Shown here piece after piece: positions 15,168 through 23,509 of a DNA stretch of 64,000 nucleotides. This DNA comes from Pseudomonas tumuqii (GTDB taxonomy: Bacteria > Pseudomonadota > Gammaproteobacteria > Pseudomonadales > Pseudomonadaceae): NCBI RefSeq assembly GCF_013184545.1, contig NZ_JAAOJA010000011.1, positions 1 to 64,000 on the forward strand. The letters are read 5' to 3'. The notes under the pieces are model-generated. The model had not been told where the DNA came from. It saw only the letters and a list, made by a program, of their open reading frames with translations, and did no database searches. Made by a program: the position numbers and the translations under genes. Position 1 is the first letter of the stretch. The number at the start of each line of letters is the position of its first letter.

Positions 15168-15703
15168 GGGCGTATCTCCGTGGGGGTGGCAGAGGGAAAA
15201 GGCAGGATGTCGGCGTCGTTGGCCGCCAGGATGTCGAGCAGCAAGCGGGCGCCGAGGCGGTTGTCCGCGTCCAGGGTGACGACCGTGGCGAGCATCGCCT
15301 TGCCCTGTTCGAAGCGGCCCAGACGCAGGCTGAGGTAACCGGCGCCCTTGAGCGCCAGCAGGAAGAAGCGCAGCAGGCCGATGCCGCGGCTGGCCGCTTT
15401 GCTCAGATCGGCGCGGCGCAGGTCCGCCCAGCGCGCCGGCAAGCCGAGGCGCGGACCAACCACCGCCATCAGCCGCTCGGCGATGTGCAGGGCATCCTGG
15501 TAACGGTGCTGGTAGTAGTAGAAGCGGTACAGCCCGACCAGCACGCAGAGGTCGTCCGGCGCCAGGGCCTGGGCGGCCAACAACGGCTGCTCGGCCGTGC
15601 CCTGGCTGTACTGCCGCGCGGCGGCGTCCAGGCAGGCGGCAACCGCCGGGGCCAGCGGCGCGTCGAAGTAAAGGCCGTCGCCATTGAAATCCTGCAGGTC
15701 CAT
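15164..15703 (-). CDS. TPR-like protein between cysE and nifW, function unknown
   Basis: The 179-residue protein has no signal peptide and shows helical pairs of tetratricopeptide type: PLLAAQALAPDDLCVLVGLYRFYYYQ, YQDALHIAERLMAVV, GAGYLSLRLGRFEQGKAMLATVVTLD, NRLGARLLLDILA. A protein of this kind is found at the same place in nif clusters of Azotobacter and diazotrophic pseudomonads. It overlaps nifW by four bases, so it belongs to the operon. A scaffold or adaptor role in nitrogenase assembly is only an inference. Confidence 0.8.
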   Translation of the reverse strand: MDLQDFNGDGLYFDAPLAPAVAACLDAAARQYSQGTAEQPLLAAQALAPDDLCVLVGLYRFYYYQHRYQDALHIAERLMAVVGPRLGLPARWADLRRADLSKAASRGIGLLRFFLLALKGAGYLSLRLGRFEQGKAMLATVVTLDADNRLGARLLLDILAANDADILPFPSATPTEIRP

Positions 15704-15739
15704 GCTCGCTCGCCCCTTATGTCTGGATGGTCTGGCTGT

Positions 15740-16531
15740 TCAATCGAGCGCCGAACTGGCGGCGTGGCGCTGTACCGGGCCCTGCTCCAGGGCGATGGCG
15801 CCACCGGCGCAGTCGTGCTCGCAGATGCCGTTGTCGGGGTCGCAGCCCTGGTAGAAGCGCTGCTGGCTGCCGGCGGCGCTCAGGCCTGCCTGCTCGAGCC
15901 GGGCCTCCAGGGTGTCGAGGCGCTCCAGCAGGCAGGCGATGGCCTTGCCTACCGGATCAGGAATCAGGTGATGGTCGAGGTCGAAGCCGTAGGGATTGAG
16001 CTGGCCGACCTCGCGCAGCCTGACCACCTTGCCGGGGATGCCGACCACGGTGCAGCCTGCTGGCACATCCTCGACCACCACCGAGTTGGCACCGACCCGG
16101 GCGTTGGCGCCGATGCTGATCGGCCCGAGGATCTTCGCCCCGGCCCCCACCAGCACGCCATCGCCCAGGGTCGGGTGGCGCTTGCCCTTGCGCCAGCTGG
16201 TGCCGCCCAGAGTCACGCCGTGGTAGAGAGTCACGTCCTGGCCGACCTCAGCGGTCTCGCCGATCACCACGCCGGCGCCATGGTCGATGAACAAACGCGC
16301 GCCGATGGTCGCGCCCGGGTGGATGTCGACGTTGCTCAGCAGGCGCGCGACGAAGGCCAGCAAGCGCGCCAGGTAGCGCCATTCGGCCAGCCACAGGCGA
16401 TGGCCGAGGCGATACAGGATGATCGCGTGCACCCCCGGGTAGGTGGTCAGCACCTCGAGGCGGGTGCGCGCCGCCGGGTCGCGCTGGAACACGCAAGCGA
16501 CATCCTCGCGCCATTCGCCGAGCAGGCTCAC
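15740..16531 (-). CDS. cysE: Nif-linked serine O-acetyltransferase
   Basis: CysE acetylates serine, the step that commits to cysteine, which NifS needs as sulfur source. The 263-residue protein has the left-handed hexapeptide repeats (IHPGATIGARLFIDHGAGVVIGETAEVG, TLYHGVTLGGTSWRKGKRHPTLGDGVLVGAGAKILG) with the catalytic histidines, and a C-terminal tail with extra cysteines (CDPDNGICEHDC). I chose the GTG at 16531, which overlaps the nifV stop (GTGA) and has a GGAGG box six bases upstream. A nif copy of cysE is known in A. vinelandii. Confidence 0.93.
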   Translation of the reverse strand: MSLLGEWREDVACVFQRDPAARTRLEVLTTYPGVHAIILYRLGHRLWLAEWRYLARLLAFVARLLSNVDIHPGATIGARLFIDHGAGVVIGETAEVGQDVTLYHGVTLGGTSWRKGKRHPTLGDGVLVGAGAKILGPISIGANARVGANSVVVEDVPAGCTVVGIPGKVVRLREVGQLNPYGFDLDHHLIPDPVGKAIACLLERLDTLEARLEQAGLSAAGSQQRFYQGCDPDNGICEHDCAGGAIALEQGPVQRHAASSALD

Positions 16532-17676
16532 GCCACACCTCCGGCGACCAGGGCGCTTTCTTCGCACAGCTGCTGATAGAAGGCGTGCAGGTCGAGCGTC
16601 TGCGGGCTGCATTTGGCCCGGGTGGAAAAAGCGCGGATGCGCCCGAGCAAGGCGCGGCTCTGCCAGTCCTGCAGCTCGATGCCCAACTCGCGGTAGCGGC
16701 TGTGGACCAGGTGGGTGCCGGAATGCTTGCCGAGCACCAGGCTGTGGCTGCGGCCGAGTTCGTCCGGGTTGAGGCCCTCATAGGTGCGCCGGTGCTTGAG
16801 CAGGCCATCGACATGAATGCCCGCCTCGTGGGTGAACACGCCGGCGCCGACCACGCTCTTGTGCCAGGCCACCTGGCGCCCCGAAGCCTGCTCGACCAGC
16901 GCGGAAATGGCCGGAATGGCGTGGCTGTCGATGCCGCAATCGATGCCATGCAGGTGCTTGAGGGCCAGCACGCATTCCTCCAGCGCGGCGTTGCCGGCGC
17001 GCTCGCCGAGGCCGTTGACCGTGGTGTTGATGTGGCTGGCGCCGCCGCGCACCGCGGCCAGGGTGTTGGCCGTGGCCAGGCCGAAGTCGTCGTGCGCATG
17101 CACCTCCAGTTCCAGGTCCAGACGCTGGCGCAGGAAGCGGAAGCGCTCGAACATGGCGAACGGCTCCATCACCCCCACCGTATCGGCGAAGCGCAGGCGC
17201 CGGGCGCCGGCGGCCTGGGCGACATGGGCCACGCGCACGATGAATTCGGGATCCGCCCGCGACGCGTCCTCGCAGCCCAGGCACACCTCCAGCCCGGCCA
17301 GGCGCGCCTCGCCGACCAGCCGCGCCACCTCGCCCAGCGCCCAGTCACGGTCGCGCCCGAGCTTGTGCCGCAGCATCAGGTCGGAGACCGGCAGCGACAG
17401 GTCGACCATGCCCACCCCGCTGTGCAGCGCCGCCTGCAGGTCGAAATCGCACAACCGGCACCAGGCCAGCAGCCGGGCCGGCAGACCGAGCGCGGCGATA
17501 GCGCGCATCACCTCGCGCTCTTCCTCGCCCATGCTGGGGATGCCGATCTCCAGTTCCGGCACGCCGATGGCGGCCAGGCCACAAGCGATGGCGATCTTCT
17601 CCTCGGCATTGAAGGCCACCCCGGCGCCCTGTTCGCCGTCGCGCAGGGTGGTGTCGTCGATGATCACTGTGCTCAT
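16528..17676 (-). CDS. nifV: Homocitrate synthase NifV
   Basis: NifV condenses acetyl-CoA and 2-oxoglutarate to R-homocitrate, the organic ligand of FeMo-co. The 382-residue protein has the DRE-TIM start (DDTTLRDGEQGAGVAF), ELEIGIPSMGEEE, HAHDDFGLATANTLAAVRGGASHINTTVNGLGERAGNA and the HEAGIHVDG, KHSGTH region. The ATG at 17676 begins MSTVIIDDTTLRDG and follows a GAGAGG box. It lies 32 bases after nifS and overlaps cysE. Confidence 0.97.
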   Translation of the reverse strand: MSTVIIDDTTLRDGEQGAGVAFNAEEKIAIACGLAAIGVPELEIGIPSMGEEEREVMRAIAALGLPARLLAWCRLCDFDLQAALHSGVGMVDLSLPVSDLMLRHKLGRDRDWALGEVARLVGEARLAGLEVCLGCEDASRADPEFIVRVAHVAQAAGARRLRFADTVGVMEPFAMFERFRFLRQRLDLELEVHAHDDFGLATANTLAAVRGGASHINTTVNGLGERAGNAALEECVLALKHLHGIDCGIDSHAIPAISALVEQASGRQVAWHKSVVGAGVFTHEAGIHVDGLLKHRRTYEGLNPDELGRSHSLVLGKHSGTHLVHSRYRELGIELQDWQSRALLGRIRAFSTRAKCSPQTLDLHAFYQQLCEESALVAGGVA

Positions 17677-17708
17677 GGCTGCCTCTCTGGCTAGCGTGAA
17701 AGTCGCAC

Positions 17709-18917
17709 TCAGGCGTAGACCGGGGCGAACTCCTTGTCGGCTTCCTGCGCCGGTCCGTCGCCGCTCCAGTACGGCGACAGCTTGCGCAACTGCGCGACTA
17801 TCGGCGGTACCTCGCGGATCACATGCTCGATCTCCGCTTCCGTGGTGTAGCGCGACAGGGAGAAGCGCACGGTGCCGTGGGCGGCGGTGTAGGGAATGTC
17901 CATGGCGCGCATCACGTGGGACGGTTCCAGCGAGCCCGAGGTGCAGGCCGAGCCGCTGGAGGCGGCGATGCCGACCTTGTTCAGCAGCAGCAGGATGGCC
18001 TCGCCCTCGATGTATTCGAAGGCGATGTTGGCGGTGTTCGGCAGGCGGTTGCCCGGGTCGCCGGTGACGAAGGCATAGGGCACGGCGGCGAGGATGCCGG
18101 CCTCGAGCTTGTCGCGCAGGCGCCTGACCTCGCTGTTCTCGTGCGCCATGAACTGCAGCGCGCGCTCGGCGGCGACGCCGAGGCCGACGATGGACGCGGC
18201 ATTCTCGGTGCCGGCGCGGCGCCCGCGCTCCTGGTGACCGCCGCGCAACAGCGGCCGGAAGCGCGTGCCACGGCGCAGGTAGAGCACGCCGACGCCCTTG
18301 GGCGCGTGCAGCTTGTGGCCGGACAGCGAGAGCATGTGGATCGACGAGTGCTGCAGGTCGAGCGGGATCTTGCCCACGGCCTGCACTGCATCGGTGTGGA
18401 ACATGACGCCGGCCTCGTCGGCCATGCGCGCCATCTCCTCGACCGGGAACAGGGTGCCGGTCTCGTTGTTCGCCCACATCACCGACACCAGCGCCACATC
18501 GTCGCCGAGCAGGCTGGCGTAGTCGTCCAGGTTCAGCCGTCCGCGCTTGTCCACCGCCAGCTTGTGCACGGTGTAGCCCTCGCTCGCCAGGTAATCGCAG
18601 AGGCTCAGCACGGCCGGATGCTCGACCGTGGTGGTGATCAGGGTCTTGCGCTCCGGCTGGGCCTTGAGCGCCGAGAGGATGGCGGTGGAGTCCGCCTCCG
18701 AACCGCAGGAAGTGAAGATGATTTCCGAGTCATGCTCGGCACCGAGCAGCTTCTGCACGCTCTGCCGGGCCTTCTTCAGCGCCAGGCCGACCTGGTTGCC
18801 GAAGCTGTGCATCGACGAGGGATTGCCGAACTGCTCGGTGAAGAACGGCAGCATGGCCTGCACCACTTCATCGTCCACCCGGGTGGTGGCGTTGTTGTCG
18901 AGATAGACGTTGTTCAT
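17709..18917 (-). CDS. nifS: Nitrogenase cysteine desulfurase NifS
   Basis: NifS removes sulfur from cysteine for cluster building on NifU. The 402-residue PLP enzyme begins MNNVYLDNNATTRVD, has WANNETGTLFPVEEM, the PLP lysine in SLSGHKLHAPKG, GGHQERGRRAGTEN, and the active cysteine in SSGSACTSGSLEPSHVM (near residue 325). The ATG at 18917 is one base after the nifU stop, so the two are translationally coupled. Confidence 0.98.
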   Translation of the reverse strand: MNNVYLDNNATTRVDDEVVQAMLPFFTEQFGNPSSMHSFGNQVGLALKKARQSVQKLLGAEHDSEIIFTSCGSEADSTAILSALKAQPERKTLITTTVEHPAVLSLCDYLASEGYTVHKLAVDKRGRLNLDDYASLLGDDVALVSVMWANNETGTLFPVEEMARMADEAGVMFHTDAVQAVGKIPLDLQHSSIHMLSLSGHKLHAPKGVGVLYLRRGTRFRPLLRGGHQERGRRAGTENAASIVGLGVAAERALQFMAHENSEVRRLRDKLEAGILAAVPYAFVTGDPGNRLPNTANIAFEYIEGEAILLLLNKVGIAASSGSACTSGSLEPSHVMRAMDIPYTAAHGTVRFSLSRYTTEAEIEHVIREVPPIVAQLRKLSPYWSGDGPAQEADKEFAPVYA

Positions 18918-18918
18918 C

Positions 18919-19863
18919 TCACACCCCCGCCATCTGCGCATGGGCCGGCGCGCTGACCGGCACGACCTTGACGAACTCGCCGAGCTCCTCGATCAGGCGC
19001 TGCTGGATGCCGCTCAGGGTCATGCTGGCCATCTGGCAACCGGTGCAGGCGCCCGTCAGCTTGACGTAGACGTTCTTGCCCTCGACATCCAGCAGCTCGA
19101 CGTCGCCGTGGTCGCGCTGCAGGGTCGGGCGGATCGCTTCCAGGACCATCTCGATGCGGCGGATGCGCTGCAGGTTGGTCAGCTTGCCGCTGTCCGCGGC
19201 GAGCGCTGGCGCCGGCTCGGGCACTTCGAGGGTGACCAGCTGCGGCTTCTTCGCCGCCTTGGCCTTGGTCGGCGCCGGCACGAAGGTCTCGCCGCGGGCG
19301 GCCAGTTCTTCGCCGAGGATGCGCTCGATCCCTTCATGGCAGGCCGAGCAGCCGCCGCCGGCCTTGGTGTAGTTGGTCACGTCCTCGACGCTGGACAGGT
19401 GGTTGGCGCGGATGGTATCGCGCACCATCACCTCGTCCACGGCGAAGCACTTGCACACCAGGGCGCCTTCCTCGTGGTCGTCCTCCAGCGCTTCGCCGCG
19501 GTAGTTGGCCACCGCTGCGCGCAGGGCTTCGCGGCCCATCACCGAGCAGTGCATCTTCTCCGGCGGCAGGCCGTCGAGGTAGTCGGCGATCTCCTGATTG
19601 CTGATCTTCAGCGCAGCGTCGAGCGTCAGGCCCTTGACCATCTCGGTCAGCGCCGAAGACGAGGCGATCGCCGAGCCGCAGCCGAAGGTCTGGAAGCCGG
19701 CATCGAGGATGATATCGGTCGCGGGGTCGACCCTGAGGGTCAGGCGCAGGGCGTCGCCACAGCTGAGCGAACCGACATCGCCGGTGGCGTTGTTTTCCGC
19801 CACGGCGCCGGCGTTCCTGGGGTTGTAGAAGTGTTCTTTGACCTTTTCCGAATAGTCCCACAT
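18919..19863 (-). CDS. nifU: Fe-S cluster scaffold NifU
   Basis: This 314-residue modular scaffold has an IscU-like N-terminal domain with C35, C62 and C106, a central [2Fe-2S] domain with C137, C139, C172 and C175, and a C-terminal Nfu domain with CTGC (GACTGCQMASMTLSGIQQRLIEELGEFVKVVPV). The cysteine positions match those of A. vinelandii NifU exactly in the first two domains. It receives sulfur from NifS and delivers [4Fe-4S] clusters to NifB, NifH and others. The gene follows iscA by 56 bases. Confidence 0.98.
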   Translation of the reverse strand: MWDYSEKVKEHFYNPRNAGAVAENNATGDVGSLSCGDALRLTLRVDPATDIILDAGFQTFGCGSAIASSSALTEMVKGLTLDAALKISNQEIADYLDGLPPEKMHCSVMGREALRAAVANYRGEALEDDHEEGALVCKCFAVDEVMVRDTIRANHLSSVEDVTNYTKAGGGCSACHEGIERILGEELAARGETFVPAPTKAKAAKKPQLVTLEVPEPAPALAADSGKLTNLQRIRRIEMVLEAIRPTLQRDHGDVELLDVEGKNVYVKLTGACTGCQMASMTLSGIQQRLIEELGEFVKVVPVSAPAHAQMAGV

Positions 19864-19919
19864 GACGGCTGATCTCCCGGTGAGTCTCGGGCCGCCGGCG
19901 CTGCCGGCAGCCTCATTGC

Positions 19920-20243
19920 CTAGCAGGCGAAGGATTTACCGCAGCCGCAGCTGCTGCTGGCGTTCGGATTGACGAAGGTGAAACCGCTGCCCTCCATGCT
20001 CTCGACGAAATCCATGGTCACGCCGCCGAGCAGCGGCGCGCTGGTGTCGTCGATCAGCAGGACGATGCCGCCGCAGTCGACTTTCTGGTCGTCCTCGGCA
20101 CTGCTCTCTTCCAGTTTCAGGCTGTATTTCAAACCCGAGCAGCCACCGCCTTCGACACGGATGCGCAAACCGGCGACCGGCTTGGCAGTGCTACTCATGA
20201 AGCGATTGATGGCGGCCATTGCGCTGTCTGTCATGGTAATCAT
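19920..20243 (-). CDS. iscA: Nif-type IscA A-type Fe-S carrier
   Basis: The 107-residue A-type carrier has GLRIRVEGGGCSGLKYSL and the C-terminal SSCGCGKSF, giving the three conserved cysteines C-x60ish-C-G-C. It starts MITMTDSAMAAINRF at ATG 20243 with a GAGGAGA box. This gene (iscA-nif) precedes nifU in Azotobacter. It is the first gene after the sigma-54 promoter at 20298-20313, so the whole (-) operon down to clpX probably starts here. Confidence 0.95.
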   Translation of the reverse strand: MITMTDSAMAAINRFMSSTAKPVAGLRIRVEGGGCSGLKYSLKLEESSAEDDQKVDCGGIVLLIDDTSAPLLGGVTMDFVESMEGSGFTFVNPNASSSCGCGKSFAC

Positions 20244-20297
20244 CGAGTTGTCTCCTCGGCTGTGCGGTTGCTTGAGCCAACCTGGCAAGACGACTGG

Positions 20298-20313
20298 TGC
20301 AAGCCATATGCCA
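20298..20313 (-). promoter_or_regulatory. Sigma-54 promoter of iscA-nifUSV operon
   Basis: On the minus strand TGGCATATGGCTTGCA matches TGGCAC-N5-TTGCW with one mismatch, and GG and GC are ten bases apart. Transcription would start near 20287, about 45 bases before the iscA ATG. Confidence 0.88.
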
Positions 20314-20407
20314 GGCCGAAGCCTTGAAAAAAACCGTTCAGGATCAACACGATACGAAAGCCATGCGGTGCCTTGCGGCTGTCGCGAACAAGACCAGAGA
20401 GCCCGCT

Positions 20408-20423
20408 TGTCGCGATTACGACA
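20408..20423. promoter_or_regulatory. NifA upstream activator site 1
   Basis: TGT-CGCGATTACG-ACA, exact TGT-N10-ACA. It is about 100 bases upstream of the iscA promoter, the usual distance. Confidence 0.85.
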
Positions 20424-20550
20424 AAGCGCCGCGAGCACGACCGGGCCCGTTATCGCCATGGCCAGGGAGCGCCTGTTTGGCACGGAGCGTTACGCATGCA
20501 GCGAGCCGCCCTAGCTGAAAACCGATGCCTGGCGCTGCGGCGCTTTAGCC

Positions 20551-20566
20551 TGTCGCGATAGATACA
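20551..20566. promoter_or_regulatory. NifA upstream activator site 2
   Basis: TGT-CGCGATAGAT-ACA, exact match. The first seven bases of the spacer are the same as in site 1 except for the last (CGCGAT-A/T). It lies between the divergent iscA and modA promoters. Confidence 0.75.
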
Positions 20567-20590
20567 AAAACCCCTATCGCCGTGCCGGGT

Positions 20591-20606
20591 TGTGCCACAC
20601 CCGACA
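20591..20606. promoter_or_regulatory. NifA upstream activator site 3
   Basis: TGT-GCCACACCCG-ACA, exact match, with its centre 40 bases from site 2 and about 90 bases upstream of the candidate modA promoter. Confidence 0.7.
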
Positions 20607-20683
20607 AGGTTCGGCAGCGCGGCTGGCACCATCCGCATGATCTAAGCAGCTGTTGTACAAGGACTTATTTCGCCGGCAAGCAC

Positions 20684-20701
20684 TTGGAAGCGTTTTTGCT
20701 T
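20684..20701 (+). promoter_or_regulatory. Candidate sigma-54 promoter of modABC
   Basis: TTGGAAGCGTTTTTGCTT has GG at 20686-20687 and GC at 20698-20699 with ten bases between and a good -12 part (TTTGCT). The -24 part is TGGAAG rather than TGGCAC, so strength is uncertain. It lies 70 bases before the modA ATG. Confidence 0.45.
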
Positions 20702-20770
20702 CAGGCCCTGCATGGCGCGCTTGCCGAAGCCCGCCCCATCACCACCTGCCGTCGATCGAGCGAGGTCAGC

Positions 20771-21529
20771 ATGCCTACGATATTTTCCCGTCTGCTGGGC
20801 AGCCTGCTGCCCCTGGCCTTGAGCGGCGCGACCCTGGCCGGCGAGGTCCAGGTGGCGGTCGCCGCCAACTTCAGCGCGCCGATGCAGGCCCTCGCCGAGC
20901 AGTTCGCCCAAGCCAGTGGGCACCAGGCGCTGCTGTCGTTCGGCTCTACCGGCAAGTTCTACGCGCAGATCAGCAACGGCGCGCCCTTCGACATCCTGCT
21001 CAGCGCCGACAGCAGCACCCCGGCCACCCTGATCAGCGACGGCTCCGCGGTGCCCGGCAGCCAGTTCACCTATGCCAGCGGCAGGCTGGTGCTGTGGTCG
21101 GCACAGCCCGGACGGGTCGACGACCAGGGCGCGGTGCTCGAGCGGGGCGAATTCGCCCACCTGGCCATCAGCAACCCGGCGACCGCGCCCTATGGCGCCG
21201 CCGCCCTCGAGGTGCTCAGGGGGCTCGGCCTCGAGCGGCGCCTCAAGGACCGACTGGTGCAGGGCGACAGCATCACCCAGGCCTATCAGTTCGTGGCCAG
21301 CGGCAATGCCGAGCTGGGTTTCATCGCCCTGTCCCAGGTCTACCTGGACGGCCGCATCACCCAGGGCTCGGCCTGGCAGGTGCCGGCGGAGCGCCACGCA
21401 GCATTGCAGCAGGACGCCGTGTTGCTCACCCGTGGCCAGGCCAATCCGGCGGCGCTGGCGCTGCTCGAGCACCTGCGCAGCGCGCCGGCAAAAGCGCTGA
21501 TCGCCCGCTATGGCTATGGAGTCGACTGA
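20771..21529 (+). CDS. modA: Molybdate-binding periplasmic protein ModA
   Basis: The 252-residue protein has a Sec signal peptide (hydrophobic residues 6-21, cleavage probably after ATLAG), VAVAANFSAPMQALAEQF, GSTGKFYAQISNGAPFDILLSADSS and the NPATAPYGAAALEVL block typical of ModA. It captures molybdate in the periplasm for ModBC. The ATG at 20771 gives the signal peptide directly after its start. The stop is immediately followed by modB. A mod operon inside the nif region fits the demand for molybdenum in FeMo-co. Confidence 0.95.
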   Translation: MPTIFSRLLGSLLPLALSGATLAGEVQVAVAANFSAPMQALAEQFAQASGHQALLSFGSTGKFYAQISNGAPFDILLSADSSTPATLISDGSAVPGSQFTYASGRLVLWSAQPGRVDDQGAVLERGEFAHLAISNPATAPYGAAALEVLRGLGLERRLKDRLVQGDSITQAYQFVASGNAELGFIALSQVYLDGRITQGSAWQVPAERHAALQQDAVLLTRGQANPAALALLEHLRSAPAKALIARYGYGVD

Positions 21530-22195
21530 ATGAGCGCAGAAGACCTCGGCGCGATCTGGCTGACCCTCAAGCTGGCCACGCTGGTCACCCTGTTGCTGTT
21601 GCTGCTGGGCACGCCGCTGGCCTGGTGGCTGGCGCGCACCCGTTCGCCGTGGAAAACGCCGATCGCCGCCCTGGTCGCCATGCCACTGGTGCTGCCACCG
21701 ACCGTGATGGGCTTCTACCTGTTGCTGCTGCTCGGCCCGCAGGGACCGCTCGGCCAACTGACCCAGGCGCTGGGCCTGCTGCCCTTCAGCTTCGCCGGCC
21801 TGGTGCTCGCCTCGATGCTCTACTCCCTGCCCTTCGTGGTGCAGCCGCTGCAGAACGCCTTCGCCGCCATCGGCCCGCGTCCGCTGGAGGTCGCCGCCAC
21901 CCTGCGCGCCTCGCCCTGGGACAGCTTTCGCCATGTGGTGCTGCCGCTGGCGCGGCCGGGCTTCATCAGCGCCAGCGTGCTGGGATTCGCCCATACCGTC
22001 GGCGAGTTCGGCGTGGTGCTGATGATCGGCGGCAATATCCCGGACAAGACCCGGGTGGTGTCGGTGCAGATCTACGATCATGTCGAGGCCATGCAATACG
22101 CCAATGCCCACGTCCTGGCCGGCTGCCTGCTGCTGTTCAGCTTCGTCGTGCTGCTGATCCTCAACCGCCAGCAACGGAAGATCGTCCATGACTGA
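21530..22195 (+). CDS. modB: Molybdate ABC transporter permease ModB
   Basis: The 221-residue inner-membrane protein has five or so hydrophobic segments, PLVLPPTVMGFYLLLLLG, and the EAA-type cytoplasmic loop EVAATLRASPWDSFRHVVLPLARPGF followed by GEFGVVLMIGGNIPDKTRVVSVQIYDHVE, all characteristic of ModB. Its start abuts the modA stop and its end overlaps modC by eight bases. Confidence 0.96.
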   Translation: MSAEDLGAIWLTLKLATLVTLLLLLLGTPLAWWLARTRSPWKTPIAALVAMPLVLPPTVMGFYLLLLLGPQGPLGQLTQALGLLPFSFAGLVLASMLYSLPFVVQPLQNAFAAIGPRPLEVAATLRASPWDSFRHVVLPLARPGFISASVLGFAHTVGEFGVVLMIGGNIPDKTRVVSVQIYDHVEAMQYANAHVLAGCLLLFSFVVLLILNRQQRKIVHD

Positions 22196-23264
22196 AACCG
22201 GTATCGATGCGCACCTGCAGCTGCGGCGCCAGGACTTCTGCCTGGATGCCCGCCTGCAACTGCCGGCAACCGGGGTCAGCGTGCTGTTCGGCCGCTCCGG
22301 CTGCGGCAAGACCACCCTGCTGCGCGCCCTCGCCGGCCTGGAGCGTGCCGAAGGCTTCCTGCGCTTTCGCGGCCAGCGCTGGCAGGATGACGCCTACTTC
22401 CGGCCCACCCATCTGCGCCCGCTGGGCTATGTATTCCAGGAAGCCAGCCTGTTCCCCCATCTGGACGTGCGCGCCAACCTGAACTTCGGTTACCAGCGGA
22501 TTGCCGCAGGGCAGCGGCGCATCGGCTTCGACGAGGCCATCAGCCTGCTCGGCCTCGAGGCCCTGCTCGAGCGTCATGCCGATCGCCTGTCCGGCGGCCA
22601 ACGCCAGCGGGTGGCCATCGCCCGGGCATTGCTCAGCAGCCCCGAGCTGCTGCTGATGGACGAACCCCTGGCCAGCCTCGACCAGCACAGCAAGGCGGAA
22701 ATCCTGCCCTACCTGGAGCGCCTGCGCGACGAGCTGGGCATGCCGCTGGTATATGTCACCCACGCGCCGGATGAAGTCACCCGCCTGGCCGACCACCTGG
22801 TGCTGCTGGACAACGGCCGGGTCAGCGCCAGCGGCCCGCTCAACCAGCTGCTGACCGACCCTAATCTGCCCCTCGCCCACCTCGACGAGGCGGCGGCGGT
22901 GATCGACGCCCGCGTGACCAGCCACGATCCGCACTACCGGCTGAGCAGCCTTGGCGTGCCCGGCGGCAGCCTCACGGTGGCACTGTCCGTGCTGGCGCCG
23001 GGCACGCCGACGCGGGTGCGCATCCTCGCCCGCGATGTCAGCATCGCCCTGGACATGCCGCAGCACAGCAGCATTCTCAACAGCCTGCCGGCGCGCATCG
23101 TCGACCTGCATCACGACCGCGACCCGGCCCGGGTGCTGGTGCGCCTGGACCTCGGCGGTGCGCACATCCTTTCGCACATCACCCGCCGCTCGGCCGACCA
23201 GCTCGGTCTGGTGGCGGACCAGCTGGTCAACGCGCAGATCAAGTCCGTGGCCCTGACGAGCTGA
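22188..23264 (+). CDS. modC: Molybdate ABC transporter ATP-binding protein ModC
   Basis: The 358-residue ATPase has Walker A (GRSGCGKTT), the Q-loop (FQEASLFPHLDV), signature LSGGQRQRVAIARAL and Walker B (ELLLMDEPLASLD), then a C-terminal molybdate-binding Mop/TOBE domain (PTRVRILARDVSIALDMPQHSSILNSLPARIVDL). The domain order is that of ModC. It completes modABC; the Nif11 gene follows 245 bases later with its own promoter. Confidence 0.96.
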   Translation: MTETGIDAHLQLRRQDFCLDARLQLPATGVSVLFGRSGCGKTTLLRALAGLERAEGFLRFRGQRWQDDAYFRPTHLRPLGYVFQEASLFPHLDVRANLNFGYQRIAAGQRRIGFDEAISLLGLEALLERHADRLSGGQRQRVAIARALLSSPELLLMDEPLASLDQHSKAEILPYLERLRDELGMPLVYVTHAPDEVTRLADHLVLLDNGRVSASGPLNQLLTDPNLPLAHLDEAAAVIDARVTSHDPHYRLSSLGVPGGSLTVALSVLAPGTPTRVRILARDVSIALDMPQHSSILNSLPARIVDLHHDRDPARVLVRLDLGGAHILSHITRRSADQLGLVADQLVNAQIKSVALTS

Positions 23265-23371
23265 GCGCTTGTGAAAAAACTCTCGCCTACTGCGGCCGTC
23301 TCCAGGCGCTCGATATTTTCACAACCTCTGAGCGCGACTGTCTGGATTGCGCCAATCGGGTTGTGTGCGAT

Positions 23372-23387
23372 TGTCGCCAATGCGACC
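23372..23387 (+). promoter_or_regulatory. NifA-type site upstream of the Nif11 gene, one mismatch
   Basis: TGT-CGCCAATGCG-ACC matches TGT-N10-ACA except for the final base. It lies about 60 bases upstream of a good sigma-54 promoter, with an AT-rich stretch between (23405-23425). Confidence 0.5.
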
Positions 23388-23429
23388 AGTCGCTCCGCGC
23401 AACTCATTGATTAAACATGATTTTCAAGA

Positions 23430-23445
23430 AGGCATCGATGTTGCA
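23430..23445 (+). promoter_or_regulatory. Sigma-54 promoter of the Nif11 gene
   Basis: AGGCATCGATGTTGCA has GG at 23431-23432 and GC at 23443-23444 with ten bases between and a perfect TTGCA -12 part. The predicted start near 23456 is about 55 bases before the ATG. Confidence 0.8.
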
Positions 23446-23509
23446 TCGGAGCCTGACGGCAGAGCCCTGCGGGCCTTGCCTTCCTTACCACTGCGATAGA
23501 GAGAGCAGC

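Noticed and set aside
20461..20505. TGGCACGGAGCGTTACGCA as a second plus-strand sigma-54 promoter
   Set aside because: The bases ten positions after GG are TA instead of the invariant GC.
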